Assembly: GCA_946624155.1 (NCBI GenBank)
Contig: CAMORU010000003.1
Span: 1 to 64,000 of the forward strand
Length of the DNA stretch: 64,000 nucleotides
Source of the DNA: an uncultured Caryophanales bacterium
Lineage (GTDB): Bacteria; Bacillota_I; Bacilli_A; RFN20; CAG-826
Reading direction: 5' to 3'
Shown one piece after another: positions 41,135 through 50,389 of the stretch. Numbering within the stretch: position 1 is the stretch's first letter; each line of letters begins with the position of its first letter. Made by a program: the position numbers and the translations under genes. Below the pieces are notes generated by a model. It was not told the origin of the DNA. It was given only the letters and a program-made list of their open reading frames with translations, and made no database searches.

Positions 41135-42331
41135 ATGGCAAAATTCAAAAGAGTATTCGTAATTGTAATTGACTCAGTCGGTATAGGAGAAATGCCAGAT
41201 GCTGATAGATTTGGTGATAAAGGAACAAATACTTTTGTTCATACTTCGGAAAAATGCGGAGGACTCAATGTTCCAGTAATGAATTCACTTGGTCTTGGTG
41301 AACTAGGTCCAGTCAAAGGAACAAGCAAAGTTGCTCACCCACATGCTTATTGTGCTAGACTTCGCGAAGCCTCTAATGGTAAAGACACGATGACTGGTCA
41401 CTGGGAAATGATGGGAATTTATACAACAAAACCATTTGTGACATTTACTGATACAGGCTTTCCGAAAGAATTAATGGATGAACTTGCAGCAAAAACTGGT
41501 CACAAATTAATCGGAAATAAAGCTGCTTCTGGAACTGAAATTCTGAAAGAATTAGGTGAAGAACAGATGAGAGATAATTCTCTTATTGTCTACACATCTG
41601 CTGACTCAGTTCTTCAAATTGCAGCTCATGAAGAAGTCACTGGCGTACAAGAATTGTACAGATGTTGTGAGATCGCTCGTGAAATCTGTATGAAACCTGA
41701 ATATTACGTTGGCCGTGTTATCGCTCGTCCATACATTGGTAAAGACAAAGACAGTTTCAAGAGAACCCCTAATAGACACGACTTAGCGGTCTCCCCAAGT
41801 GGCACTACAACAATGGATATTCTCAAAGAGAATGGATACATGGTTTCGTGCGTTGGTAAGATTGGTGATATCTTCAATCAATGTGGTGTAGTTAAAACTC
41901 AAAAGACCGTTTCAAATATGGATGGAATGGACAAAACCATTGATGAATGTAAGAACCACGATTTCGAAGGATTATGCTATATCAACTTAGTTGAATTCGA
42001 TTCAGAATATGGTCATAGACGTAATCCAATTGGTTATGGAAAAGCCCTTGAAGAATTTGATGTTCGTTTAGGTGAACTTTTGGAAACATCCAAAGAAGAT
42101 GATTTAATCATCGTAACTGCGGACCACGGCAATGATCCAACCCACACAGGTACAGATCACACAAGAGAAAAAGTACCATTCCTTGCTTATAGCAAGTCAT
42201 TCAAAAATGGTAAATATCTTGAAGAAAGAAAATGTTTTGCTGATATTGGTGCAACAATACTTGAAAACTTTGGTCTTAAGAAAGCTTCAAATCAAATTGG
42301 CGAACCAATAAAAGAATTATTGGAAGATTAA
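41135..42331 (+). CDS. deoB: Phosphopentomutase
   Basis: 398 residues. Alkaline-phosphatase superfamily metal motifs: [13 protein letters not shown] near the N-terminus, [13 protein letters not shown], and [21 protein letters not shown] near the C-terminus. It interconverts ribose- or deoxyribose-1-phosphate and the 5-phosphates in nucleoside salvage. It has an AAGGGAG site, ends 4 bp into the convergent crp gene, and its terminator lies within that gene's coding sequence. Confidence 0.97.
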   Translation: MAKFKRVFVIVIDSVGIGEMPDADRFGDKGTNTFVHTSEKCGGLNVPVMNSLGLGELGPVKGTSKVAHPHAYCARLREASNGKDTMTGHWEMMGIYTTKPFVTFTDTGFPKELMDELAAKTGHKLIGNKAASGTEILKELGEEQMRDNSLIVYTSADSVLQIAAHEEVTGVQELYRCCEIAREICMKPEYYVGRVIARPYIGKDKDSFKRTPNRHDLAVSPSGTTTMDILKENGYMVSCVGKIGDIFNQCGVVKTQKTVSNMDGMDKTIDECKNHDFEGLCYINLVEFDSEYGHRRNPIGYGKALEEFDVRLGELLETSKEDDLIIVTADHGNDPTHTGTDHTREKVPFLAYSKSFKNGKYLEERKCFADIGATILENFGLKKASNQIGEPIKELLED

Positions 42332-42918
42332 TTAATCTTTGTAATTAGATGGGGAGAACGTTTAATGGCGTTCTCTTTTTCTAACTTTGTTAGCAATCTT
42401 GATAAAGCTTCCCTTGAGACGTGCAGAATGTCTGAAAGATCTGTTATTGAACGAAACTTTATTTCATCCTTTTGCTCGTGGAGATAATACATAAAACGTT
42501 CTTCAATTGATGAAAAGGAAAGCATTTTAATAGTTGAGTTTAGTTTCTTGCCGAAGTTTGATTGGATCTTTAAATACATTAATAGAAAATTTTTATTACT
42601 TTGTAATATTGTTGTCAAATTTTCTTTTGAAATATTCACAATTACAGAATCTTTAGTGGTTTTTACGTCACCTTTGTAATAAGGAGAATCAGAGAAAATT
42701 AAGTTATTTCCGAAAATTTCATCTTTTTCGAGAATGTTGAAGACTAATTCATTGCCAGAATAGGTCATAGAACTGATTTTAACCTGCCCAGAAACGACGA
42801 TTGAGATATTGGAGCATAATTCCCCCTCTCTATAGAGAAACTCGCCTGATTTCGCCGTTTTTACTTGAACAAGTTTTTGTTCTTCCTTTGTAAGAGTAGA
42901 TAAAATGTTATTTTTCAT
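42328..42918 (-). CDS. Crp/Fnr family transcriptional regulator
   Basis: 196 residues. N-terminal cyclic-nucleotide-binding-type beta-roll (1 to about 115) with [24 protein letters not shown], a linking helix, then a Crp-type winged helix (about 143-190: [27 protein letters not shown]). No N-terminal cysteine cluster is seen, so it is not a classical Fe-S Fnr. It is divergent from a binding-protein/permease pair, and a palindrome of CRP type lies 9 bp before its start codon. Autoregulation and control of the transporter are inferred. Confidence 0.88.
   Translation of the reverse strand: MKNNILSTLTKEEQKLVQVKTAKSGEFLYREGELCSNISIVVSGQVKISSMTYSGNELVFNILEKDEIFGNNLIFSDSPYYKGDVKTTKDSVIVNISKENLTTILQSNKNFLLMYLKIQSNFGKKLNSTIKMLSFSSIEERFMYYLHEQKDEIKFRSITDLSDILHVSREALSRLLTKLEKENAIKRSPHLITKIN
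42354..42379 (+). terminator. deoB terminator embedded in the crp coding sequence
   Basis: GAGAACG (42354-42360) and CGTTCTC (42369-42375) pair around an 8-nt loop, with TTTTT after. It lies inside the 3' end of the convergent gene. Confidence 0.8.
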
Positions 42919-42926
42919 ATGATTTC

Positions 42927-42940
42927 GTGATTCAAATCAC
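42927..42940. promoter_or_regulatory. CRP/FNR-type operator
   Basis: GTGATTCAAATCAC is a 14-bp inverted repeat (GTGA-N6-TCAC), the arrangement of CRP half-sites. It lies between the start of the Crp/Fnr gene (42918) and the transporter gene (42993). On the minus strand it would sit just downstream of a TATAAT-driven start (repressing); on the plus strand it would lie about 35-42 bp upstream of the predicted start (activating). Positions of the starts are inferred. Confidence 0.65.
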
Positions 42941-42992
42941 ATATTTATTATGCATTATAAAATAATATATTTCACGAGGAAGATTGAAAATT

Positions 42993-43943
42993 ATGAAAAA
43001 ATTATTTGTATTATCATTTATGCCAATTTTATTGGCAGGATGCGGAGTTAGTCCAAAACAACCTGCAACAGGAACAGGCGCATACAAAAAATGGAGCTAC
43101 TTTTGCCCAATTCAAGCACCAGCAGTTGCGATGGCTGATTTTGTTTCTCTAAAAAAATTCGAAACAACAAAGGATCCAAGTTTAATTGCGCCTTATATGG
43201 CTGCAGGTAAGTACGATGTTGTAATTGCTCCAACAAATGTTGGAGTAGCAGCAATGAAGACCGGAAACGCTCCTTATAAATTGCTTGCAACAATTACATT
43301 TGGTAATTTCTTTATTGCATCAACCGGAAACGATGATGACGAAATAATGGATAAAGGCGATTATATTGTTACTTTCCAACCTCCAGGAATTCCTAATAAA
43401 GTCTTTAGCTATTGCTATGGTGGCGGTTTTGATAGTGTTGTCCATGTTGTCGGAAACAATTTAGATGCCCAAACAGTTCTTGAAAAAGGCATTAATGAGG
43501 CCGATGGAAATGCTCCTGTTGATTATGTTTTAGTTGCAGAACCATCTTTAACTTTAGGTTTAAAGCAAAATGAAAATGCTAAAGAGTTTGAAAACTTACA
43601 AAGCAAATATTATTCAAAAAGTGGTGGTTCTTTAATTACTCAAGCATCGATTTTTGTTAAAAATACTCTTAAGAGTAAAGATGTTAAAGAAGAGTTTGTA
43701 CCAAAATTGAAATCTTCAATTGAAAAGTTCATTGAAACTCCAAGTAGTCTTAAAAAGAGCATGAACAAAGTTGAATCACCTCAATTAAAGTTTGGCGTTA
43801 AACCCGAAGTTGCAGAAGAAGCAACAAAAAACGGCAATAGAATGGGTATCGGATTTAAAGAATCTAAAGATATTCTTACTGATACAAATAAATTTTTAAG
43901 TGTAATCGGTGCTCCACAAATAACAAATGAAGATATTGCGTAA
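42993..43943 (+). CDS. ABC substrate-binding lipoprotein (NMT1/SsuA-like)
   Basis: 316 residues from ATG 42993; a TTG codon 9 nt upstream is also in frame, and the GAGGA site at 42976-42980 is 12 nt from the ATG and 3 nt from the TTG, so the start is not certain. Lipobox LAGC at about residues 14-17 in this reading. The mature protein has the NMT1/SsuA-type binding fold (APYMAAGKYDVVIAPTNVGVAAM, the usual low-affinity ligand loop). The permease gene overlaps its 3' end by 17 bp. The ligand is unknown (the family binds thiamine precursors, sulfonates, nitrate and others). Confidence 0.82.
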   Translation: MKKLFVLSFMPILLAGCGVSPKQPATGTGAYKKWSYFCPIQAPAVAMADFVSLKKFETTKDPSLIAPYMAAGKYDVVIAPTNVGVAAMKTGNAPYKLLATITFGNFFIASTGNDDDEIMDKGDYIVTFQPPGIPNKVFSYCYGGGFDSVVHVVGNNLDAQTVLEKGINEADGNAPVDYVLVAEPSLTLGLKQNENAKEFENLQSKYYSKSGGSLITQASIFVKNTLKSKDVKEEFVPKLKSSIEKFIETPSSLKKSMNKVESPQLKFGVKPEVAEEATKNGNRMGIGFKESKDILTDTNKFLSVIGAPQITNEDIA

Positions 43944-44703
43944 TAAATATTTTATATTTTTCCTTGGATTCCTATTTATAATAGGATTATGGTTTTTAGT
44001 GTCGGCTTTAGTTGATCTAAGCTCATCAATTTTTCCAACACCTATTAAGACTTTTAAGCTAATGTTTGAATATCTTGGCCAGAAGGAAACTTATAGATAT
44101 TTAGGCTTTTCAATTATTCGTTTGATTATTGGATTTGCGGCGTCATTTTTGCTTGCATTCCTTTTAGGAATAATTGTAAATAACAATGATACTTTATATA
44201 AATTTTTCACACCTTTAATGACTTTCTTAAAGGCTGCTCCTACAGCAACATTTATCTTTTTATTTGTTGTTTTAACTGATGGATACCAAGCACCAGTTTT
44301 CGTAGTTATATTAATCGCTTTCCCGATTCTATACGAAAGTATTGTTAGTGGTTTAAAATCAACAGACAGCAATGTTCTTGAAGCAGCGAAAGTTGATGGG
44401 TCAGGTAAGTTAAAAACACTATTTTTTATACAATTACCTTTAGGTATGCCTTATATTGCACTCGGAATTGTTTCAACCTTCGCACTTGCATTTAAGATTG
44501 AAATTATGGCTGAGATTGTCACTGGCATAACAGAAGGCGGCATTGGTGCTATGATTAGTTCATACAAGATATTGAGCCCATCAGATATTACGCCTATGTT
44601 CGCGTATAGCTTAATGGCCATTATACTAGTTTTACTAGTATCGATATTAACATCACTATTGAAGAGTAAGATAGGTAAAATCTCGACTAAAGCGGTGGAA
44701 TAA
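43927..44703 (+). CDS. ABC transporter permease (SsuC/TauC-like)
   Basis: 258 residues, six membrane segments. The EAA loop is present around DSNVLEAAKVDGSGKLKTLFFIQLPLGMPYI (conserved EAA-x3-G-x9-I-x-LP), the contact point for an ATPase. It overlaps the binding-protein gene by 17 bp. No ATP-binding gene follows; the next 180 bp hold a repeat element and terminator and then a convergent gene. The ATPase must be supplied from elsewhere. Confidence 0.88.
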   Translation: MKILRNKYFIFFLGFLFIIGLWFLVSALVDLSSSIFPTPIKTFKLMFEYLGQKETYRYLGFSIIRLIIGFAASFLLAFLLGIIVNNNDTLYKFFTPLMTFLKAAPTATFIFLFVVLTDGYQAPVFVVILIAFPILYESIVSGLKSTDSNVLEAAKVDGSGKLKTLFFIQLPLGMPYIALGIVSTFALAFKIEIMAEIVTGITEGGIGAMISSYKILSPSDITPMFAYSLMAIILVLLVSILTSLLKSKIGKISTKAVE

Positions 44704-44714
44704 GTGAACACCAA

Positions 44715-44829
44715 TTAGTAGATATTTAGTAGTTTTATAATAACAAATGCGGATAATTATTCAGCCTAATAATGGCATTTTGATATAAAAAGAACCACCA
44801 AATTTATTCGATGGTTTCTTGTCTTTTTA
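44715..44829 (+). promoter_or_regulatory. Repeat element A: tandem TTAGTAG, -10 box, hairpin and terminator
   Basis: TTAGTAG at 44715-44721 and 44726-44732 (11-bp period) is followed by TATAAT at 44736-44741. Then comes a hairpin (AATGC/GCATT at 44746-44779 with inner ATTATT/AATAAT) and a terminator hairpin (44790-44820) with a U-rich tail to 44829. The terminator loop contains CACCAAATTTATTCGATG. It may be a small RNA gene of about 80 nt, or the 3' end of the permease mRNA. The remaining sequence to 44885 shows nothing beyond TTGGTTAACATAATA at 44834-44848, a 15-mer that also occurs at 38987. Confidence 0.45.
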
Positions 44830-44885
44830 TAGTTTGGTTAACATAATAGACATTATACGAAGTTCTATATATTAAAAAGAATAAC

Positions 44886-45983
44886 CTATTTTAAATACAT
44901 AGCAAAACATTCGTCTGTTAATCTATTTGTAATGTCTTTTTTAGCACTTAATAAATATTTTCTATTATCTTCTAAAGTTGTTAAGAAACCTTCTTTCCAG
45001 TTTTTCATGCATGCATTAATTAACCAAGTTGAATCAAAATCACGAGTTGGTTCAATTTTGTCACATGCATAAACAACCATTCCTAAAGGTGACATGTTTG
45101 CTTTTCCTGTACAATGAAACTTAATTGCATCCAAAATTTCTGGATCTTCAATACCAAGTTTAGCTTTAGCTAAATACTCTCCAATAAATTGATGATATGC
45201 AAAATTTGGAATATCTAAATATTCCGGATAAAGTTTTTTCATTAAACTTAATAAATTCTCATCATCTTTAACGTAACATTTTCCAAGATCATGAAGTAAA
45301 GCGGCAAAGAAATACTTTTCTAAAGGTTCAAGTTTATTAACTTTTGCAACTTCTAATGCTAAATTAGCAACTTCAATTGAGTGATTTAAACGCTTTTCAG
45401 GGATAATATCTGCGACTTTCTTTACAAAGTAAAGGCGATTCTTTTCAATGTATTTTAGAACATCTAAAGGTAAATCCACCGATTTCATTTCTCTAATTGC
45501 ACTAGAACTAACATCACCGCTTTTTAAATATTCCAAATCAGTCATATTAAATTCTTTAATAATGTTTAAATCTATTTTAAAACCTGGTCTATTAACATAG
45601 ACAATGTTTGAAAGATTAGAAATTTCTTTAGCGTCTTTCCATTCTCTAAATTTATTGACCTGATCCGCACCAATTAAAAAATAGAGATTATCTTCTTCAT
45701 GAAGCTTTTTTAAATATTTAACTGTATCAATCGAATAATTAACTTCAGATGTTGAATTTAACTCAAATTCACAAATCTCATATTCGAAATTTACATCTTT
45801 TAAAGCTAGTTTTAACATTTCTAATCTTTGATTAGAAGTTTCCTCAGGAGTTTTCCACCTTGGTGCTTTTGATGGCACGAAAATTATAGAAGCATTAAAC
45901 TTCTCAGAAGCTTTTTCGCATATTCTTAAATGACCGTTATGGACTGGGTCAAAAGTGCCGCCAAAAACAACAAAATTCTTCAT
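44886..45983 (-). CDS. nadD: Nicotinate-nucleotide adenylyltransferase fused to YqeK-like HD hydrolase
   Basis: 365 residues in two domains. Residues 1 to about 188 are NadD: GGTFDPVHNGHL (8-19), the ATP-site SSSAIR (159-164) and an adenylyltransferase fold. Residues about 195-365 are an HD-domain hydrolase with His in LNHSIEVANLA and LLHDLGK (HD at 231-232), matching YqeK, which hydrolyses Ap4A symmetrically. In Bacillus nadD and yqeK are separate adjacent genes. NadD makes deamido-NAD, the substrate of NadE encoded at 16137. It abuts yqeH. Confidence 0.93.
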   Translation of the reverse strand: MKNFVVFGGTFDPVHNGHLRICEKASEKFNASIIFVPSKAPRWKTPEETSNQRLEMLKLALKDVNFEYEICEFELNSTSEVNYSIDTVKYLKKLHEEDNLYFLIGADQVNKFREWKDAKEISNLSNIVYVNRPGFKIDLNIIKEFNMTDLEYLKSGDVSSSAIREMKSVDLPLDVLKYIEKNRLYFVKKVADIIPEKRLNHSIEVANLALEVAKVNKLEPLEKYFFAALLHDLGKCYVKDDENLLSLMKKLYPEYLDIPNFAYHQFIGEYLAKAKLGIEDPEILDAIKFHCTGKANMSPLGMVVYACDKIEPTRDFDSTWLINACMKNWKEGFLTTLEDNRKYLLSAKKDITNRLTDECFAMYLK

Positions 45984-47131
45984 TATTTAATTTTTACTTT
46001 TGGTCTTGATGTATAAATTGAGACACCTTTTGGAACATAAACTCTAATTCTTTGATTAGAGGCTTTCATGGTAACCCAACCAAGACCAGCAAAACCGAGA
46101 TCTCTATATAAAGGTTTTTCGTTATTAAATGCAATATCAAAGACTTCCATATCTTTTGTAGAAGTTACCTTTGGTAAAGAAGGCACTAAATCGCCTCTCT
46201 TCTTAAGTTTAAGGAATTTCTTCTCGACATCACTAACGTGAGATTTGTGTAATTCAACATTATCGTGGAAATAGCAGATAACTTCGAGTTTATCGCCATC
46301 TAAATGTTCAATGATAGCTAAACCCCCAATGAAGATCGATTGGCCTTCAGAAACGCTTATTTCACGTGGTTCTACGGCTTTTGTAAGGTAAATGCTTTTT
46401 AAAGTTTTAGCATCTAAACCAAATAAAATTGAATTTGTAATCGAAATGCCAGGAGTTTCGTACATGCTTGATTTTGAAGTTAAAGGAATTTGCATTACCT
46501 TTAAATGAGTGTTTTTATAGTTACAAGTAACTATATTTCCGTTTGATAAGTTATTATAAATCTTTAAGAAGGCATTAATTAAAGCTGTTTTGCCAGAATC
46601 TTGTGGACCTACGACATAAACATCTTTAGCGTTTTTAAGTTCAAAGATTCTTGTAAGAGTTGCTCTAATTGAGTCTTCATCGTTTACTGAGGCAATATAA
46701 ACATCTTTAGCTTGAATTTGTAATCCGGCAACTCTAAATCTATGTGCAACGTATTCAGAAACATCTTCGTAAGTTACACCTTCTGGAAGTAAATCCCATT
46801 TTGTTCCTACAACTAAAATGTTCATTCCTTGAATTAAATCGATTACTTCTTTTGAAAAAGAAGTTTCAAAAGAGAATAGGTTTACTACGTAAACTAGAAG
46901 CGAATCATTTCTTTTTGCTTCTTTTAAAACATCAATAAATTCATAATCGATGAATGGCTCATTACTTAATGCACGGAACCTTTCAGCTTCAAAGCATTTT
47001 TGGCAGAATGCGAAATTTTGAGTTGGGTTCTCTAAAATTTCAGGATTAACATATCCTTCCTTATTCGGGTCTTCGCTTTGAAGTGTTGCGCCACAAGAGT
47101 AGCATTTTCTGACCTTTTGTATTTGTTCCAT
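45983..47131 (-). CDS. yqeH: Ribosome biogenesis GTPase YqeH
   Basis: 382 residues. N-terminal zinc finger with CYSCG and CQKC (residues about 10-41). Circularly permuted GTPase: G4 (GTKWDLLP) comes before G1 (GPQDSGKTALINAF) and G3 (ETPG). This order is the hallmark of the YqeH/YjeQ-type permuted GTPases. It is needed for 30S assembly in Bacillus. It has a GGAGG site 10 nt before ATG, 1 nt after the yqeG stop. Confidence 0.95.
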   Translation of the reverse strand: MEQIQKVRKCYSCGATLQSEDPNKEGYVNPEILENPTQNFAFCQKCFEAERFRALSNEPFIDYEFIDVLKEAKRNDSLLVYVVNLFSFETSFSKEVIDLIQGMNILVVGTKWDLLPEGVTYEDVSEYVAHRFRVAGLQIQAKDVYIASVNDEDSIRATLTRIFELKNAKDVYVVGPQDSGKTALINAFLKIYNNLSNGNIVTCNYKNTHLKVMQIPLTSKSSMYETPGISITNSILFGLDAKTLKSIYLTKAVEPREISVSEGQSIFIGGLAIIEHLDGDKLEVICYFHDNVELHKSHVSDVEKKFLKLKKRGDLVPSLPKVTSTKDMEVFDIAFNNEKPLYRDLGFAGLGWVTMKASNQRIRVYVPKGVSIYTSRPKVKIK

Positions 47132-47132
47132 A

Positions 47133-47654
47133 TTAGATTTGCCTCCAATCTTTTAATAAATTCTTTCTTTTTAGCTTTCGCCTTAGTGGATTATCGAACA
47201 ACCTATTGAATCTTGTTGTTGGTTGATCTTCTGGGACGAGTTTTTCTGTTAACACCGATTTAATTTTAGCTCCATTAGCACAGCTAATGTCTGTAACAAT
47301 TTGATCTCCAATCATTATTACTTCGTCTTTTTTGATATTGAGACGTTTCATAATTTTTTTGATCCGAATTGCAAATGGCTTTCCTAAACTTGACCAGTGT
47401 CTAACTCCTAATTCTTTAGAATATTTTTGAACTCTCTTCCCTCTATTGTTTGAAACAATAATAAGTTCAATTCCTCTTTTAGACAGCTCTTCTTTCAATT
47501 TTATTGCCGGTTCTAAAGGAGTTTGCTGTCGATAAGAGTCCAAAGTGTTATCTAAATCTGCAAAGACATATTTAATACCTAATTTGCTAAAGAATTCTAA
47601 ATCGATTTGATAAATCGATTCAGCGTGAGCAAATGGGATATATCTTTTCAACAT
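47133..47654 (-). CDS. YqeG family HAD phosphatase
   Basis: 173 residues. HAD motifs: DLDNTLDSYR (motif I with nucleophile Asp), IIVSNNRGKRV (motif II) and IGDQIVTDISCANGAKIKSVL (motif IV). The YqeG branch phosphatases are cytoplasmic, with phosphatidylglycerol-phosphate phosphatase activity proposed in some relatives. First gene of the yqeG-yqeH-nadD operon. A -10 TATAAT lies only 8 nt before ATG with no ribosome binding site. Confidence 0.92.
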   Translation of the reverse strand: MLKRYIPFAHAESIYQIDLEFFSKLGIKYVFADLDNTLDSYRQQTPLEPAIKLKEELSKRGIELIIVSNNRGKRVQKYSKELGVRHWSSLGKPFAIRIKKIMKRLNIKKDEVIMIGDQIVTDISCANGAKIKSVLTEKLVPEDQPTTRFNRLFDNPLRRKLKRKNLLKDWRQI

Positions 47655-47662
47655 ATATCGAT

Positions 47663-47668
47663 ATTATA
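47663..47668 (-). promoter_or_regulatory. -10 box of yqeG operon, apparently leaderless
   Basis: On the minus strand TATAAT (plus-strand ATTATA 47663-47668) is 8 nt upstream of the start codon. Confidence 0.45.
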
Positions 47669-47722
47669 AATGAAATTTAGAGAACTTAAAAGTTTTCTAA
47701 TAACGAATATAAAACGCGCATA

Positions 47723-47747
47723 TAAAAAGCACCCTTTTCAGAGTGCT
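47723..47747 (-). terminator. Terminator after parC
   Basis: On the minus strand AGCACTC and GGGTGCT pair (one wobble) around TGAAAA, followed by TTTTT. Confidence 0.85.
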
Positions 47748-47763
47748 AATTTTGATTGAATTT

Positions 47764-50388
47764 TTAGTTCAAATCATCATCGTCATCAAAGATGGAAATT
47801 TGTGTATATCCTTTCTCAGGAACTTCATCTTCCTTCTTTGAAGGAATTTTTTCATCAACAATTGTTTCTTTCTCTATTTCTTCAATAGGAACTTCAATTT
47901 TTTGAGAAACAGTTGAAGCTAAAATTCTATCTTTGCCTTCGATAAACGGAAGTTCTAATTTAGTTTTCTTACCTAAATTAATTGAGTCATGGCAATAATA
48001 ATCCATCGGGGTTAAATGATAGTCATTAACATTTACTTCCTTAATTTCTTTCATACTAGTCAAGAATCTAATTAGATTAGATTCAACTGAAGTATCTATT
48101 TTAAACGCATAAACTAATTTGTGTTCTTCTGATTTGAATGATTTAAACACTTGACTTGGCTTGCCTAATCTTGTTACTAAATTAGTTTTTTCTGGATCAT
48201 AAATTCTGATTGCTCCACGGTCTGTTATTAAGCATACTTTTCCATCGACTTTATCCTTTGGATAAGCAAGCGCATTTACGATGGTAGCTTGACCTAGTTT
48301 TGAGATGCCTTTTACACCACCGCTTCTCATGCCAGAATTTGGTAGTTCATTTTCGTTGTAGAATGTGGCATTTCCATCGCTTGTGAATAACATAATATCG
48401 CTATTACCATTAGTGAATACGACATCGGCGAGTTCATCATCTTGTAAAAGTTTCATACAAATGAGGGGCTTAGAATAACGAACAACTGAGAAATTATCTA
48501 AAGATAAACGTTTAATTTGCCCTCGTTTAGATACTAAGACAAAGAATAAATCGTCTCTAAACTTTTCTATTGCGTACACACGCACTATTTTTTCATTAGG
48601 ATTTAAAGAGATCTTAAAGTTAATATGTTTTCCTTCTTCTTTCCACTTACTACTTGGAATTTCATAAACTGGAATGTATAGGAAGTTACCTAAGTTTGTA
48701 AAACTTATTAAATAGTCTGTAGTCATTGCAGACCCTGCAAAAACACAAACATCACCATCTTTTAAGCCTGGGAGTGGATTTTCACCACTACTTGCATAAG
48801 ATTTAATTGTTGATTGTTTGAAATAACCATCACGAGAAACAGCAACCATGACTTCTTCCTTTGAAATGAGGTCACGAACATCAATTGTTTTAGTTTCTTC
48901 TTTCTCAATAATTTGTGTTTTTCTATCACGGCCATATTTTTCCGAAATAGCCTTCAAATCTTTGACTAAAAGGCGGTTTAATTTGTCACGATTTTCAAGG
49001 ATTCCGTTTAAGAATTCAATGTTGGATTCAAGGTCTCTTTTTTCGTTCTCTAAAATTGTAATATCGGTATTTGACAACTTATAAAGTTGTAACATAACAA
49101 TTGCTTCACTTTGAGCTTCGTTAAAACCGAATTTATTTTGAATGTTTTTCTTCGCATCTTGCTTATCTTTTGAAGAGCGAATTGTTTCGACAACTTGGTC
49201 TAAAATTGAGATTGCTTTTATTAAGCCATTTACTATGTCTAAACGGCCTTTTGATTTTGCTAAATCATGGGTTGATCTACGAGTAATTACGTCGACTTGA
49301 TGGTCGATATAAGAATCAATAAAATCGAGTAAATTCATTGTTTTTGGTGAGCCATTTACAATAGCTACCATATTTGCTGAATAACCCATTTTAAGACCGG
49401 ATTTTGTCATTAAATAGTTATAAATTACGTCAATTTTGGCATCCTTTTTAATTTCGATGACGATTCTAATACCATTTCCATCAGACTCATCACGAACTTC
49501 AGCAATTCCTGGTAAAACATTATTATGTTTTAACATATCAATTTCGTGAACGAGTTGAATTTTTTGGGCTTTAAATGGAATTTCGGTAACAATGATTGCT
49601 TTTTCTTTATTTGTATCGATTATTTCAGCTTTTGCAGCAACTTCAATACGTCCTCTTCCTTCAAGATATATATCTTGAAGTCCTTTTGAAGCATAAATGA
49701 TACCACCACTTGGGAAATCAGGGCCTTTAATAAATTGCATTAAGTCAATAGGCTCAACTCTTACGTGGTTAATGCGATAAATTGTCGCATCAATAACCTC
49801 TTTGAGGTTATGTGTAGGAATGTCTGTTGCCATACCAACCGCGATACCTTCAGTTCCGTTAACAAGTAAGTTGGGGAAACGAGATGGTAAAACAACAGGT
49901 TCAAAACCACTATCGTCAAATGTTAAAGCCATATCAACTGTTTCTTTGTCGATATCACGGACCATTTCTTCCGCGATTTGGCTAAGTCTAGATTCAGTAT
50001 AACGATAAGCAGCTGGTCCATCGCCATCAATTGAGCCGTTATTACCTTGGAAATCGATCAAAGGAGCATTATTTTTCCAATCCTGAGACATTCTAACAAG
50101 AGCCTCATAAATTGATGAGTCTCCATGTGGGTGATATTCGCCCATAACAGCACCGACTGTGTGAGCACATTTCTTTGTTGGACGGGTAAAAATATTACCA
50201 TCTTTATACATAGTATAAATAATACGTCTTTGAACAGGTTTTAAACCATCTCTTGCATCAGGAATTGCACGGTCTTGAATAACATATTTTGCGTACGTTG
50301 CAAAACGTGTTCCCATGATTTCTTCAAGGGTTTCGCTATGGATATTTTCAACAATTTCTACTTCAGGAGTAACATTTTTCTTTGCCAT
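47764..50388 (-). CDS. parC: DNA topoisomerase IV subunit A
   Basis: 874 residues. ParC-type start region [31 protein letters not shown] distinguishes it from GyrA. The catalytic Tyr is Y130 in RYTE. The quinolone-resistance region [12 protein letters not shown] keeps Ser91 and Glu95, the susceptible-type residues. The C-terminal beta-pinwheel follows from about 500. It decatenates daughter chromosomes with ParE, whose stop is 1 nt upstream of this start. A short acidic tail ends the protein. Confidence 0.95.
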   Translation of the reverse strand: MAKKNVTPEVEIVENIHSETLEEIMGTRFATYAKYVIQDRAIPDARDGLKPVQRRIIYTMYKDGNIFTRPTKKCAHTVGAVMGEYHPHGDSSIYEALVRMSQDWKNNAPLIDFQGNNGSIDGDGPAAYRYTESRLSQIAEEMVRDIDKETVDMALTFDDSGFEPVVLPSRFPNLLVNGTEGIAVGMATDIPTHNLKEVIDATIYRINHVRVEPIDLMQFIKGPDFPSGGIIYASKGLQDIYLEGRGRIEVAAKAEIIDTNKEKAIIVTEIPFKAQKIQLVHEIDMLKHNNVLPGIAEVRDESDGNGIRIVIEIKKDAKIDVIYNYLMTKSGLKMGYSANMVAIVNGSPKTMNLLDFIDSYIDHQVDVITRRSTHDLAKSKGRLDIVNGLIKAISILDQVVETIRSSKDKQDAKKNIQNKFGFNEAQSEAIVMLQLYKLSNTDITILENEKRDLESNIEFLNGILENRDKLNRLLVKDLKAISEKYGRDRKTQIIEKEETKTIDVRDLISKEEVMVAVSRDGYFKQSTIKSYASSGENPLPGLKDGDVCVFAGSAMTTDYLISFTNLGNFLYIPVYEIPSSKWKEEGKHINFKISLNPNEKIVRVYAIEKFRDDLFFVLVSKRGQIKRLSLDNFSVVRYSKPLICMKLLQDDELADVVFTNGNSDIMLFTSDGNATFYNENELPNSGMRSGGVKGISKLGQATIVNALAYPKDKVDGKVCLITDRGAIRIYDPEKTNLVTRLGKPSQVFKSFKSEEHKLVYAFKIDTSVESNLIRFLTSMKEIKEVNVNDYHLTPMDYYCHDSINLGKKTKLELPFIEGKDRILASTVSQKIEVPIEEIEKETIVDEKIPSKKEDEVPEKGYTQISIFDDDDDLN

Positions 50389-50389
50389 A

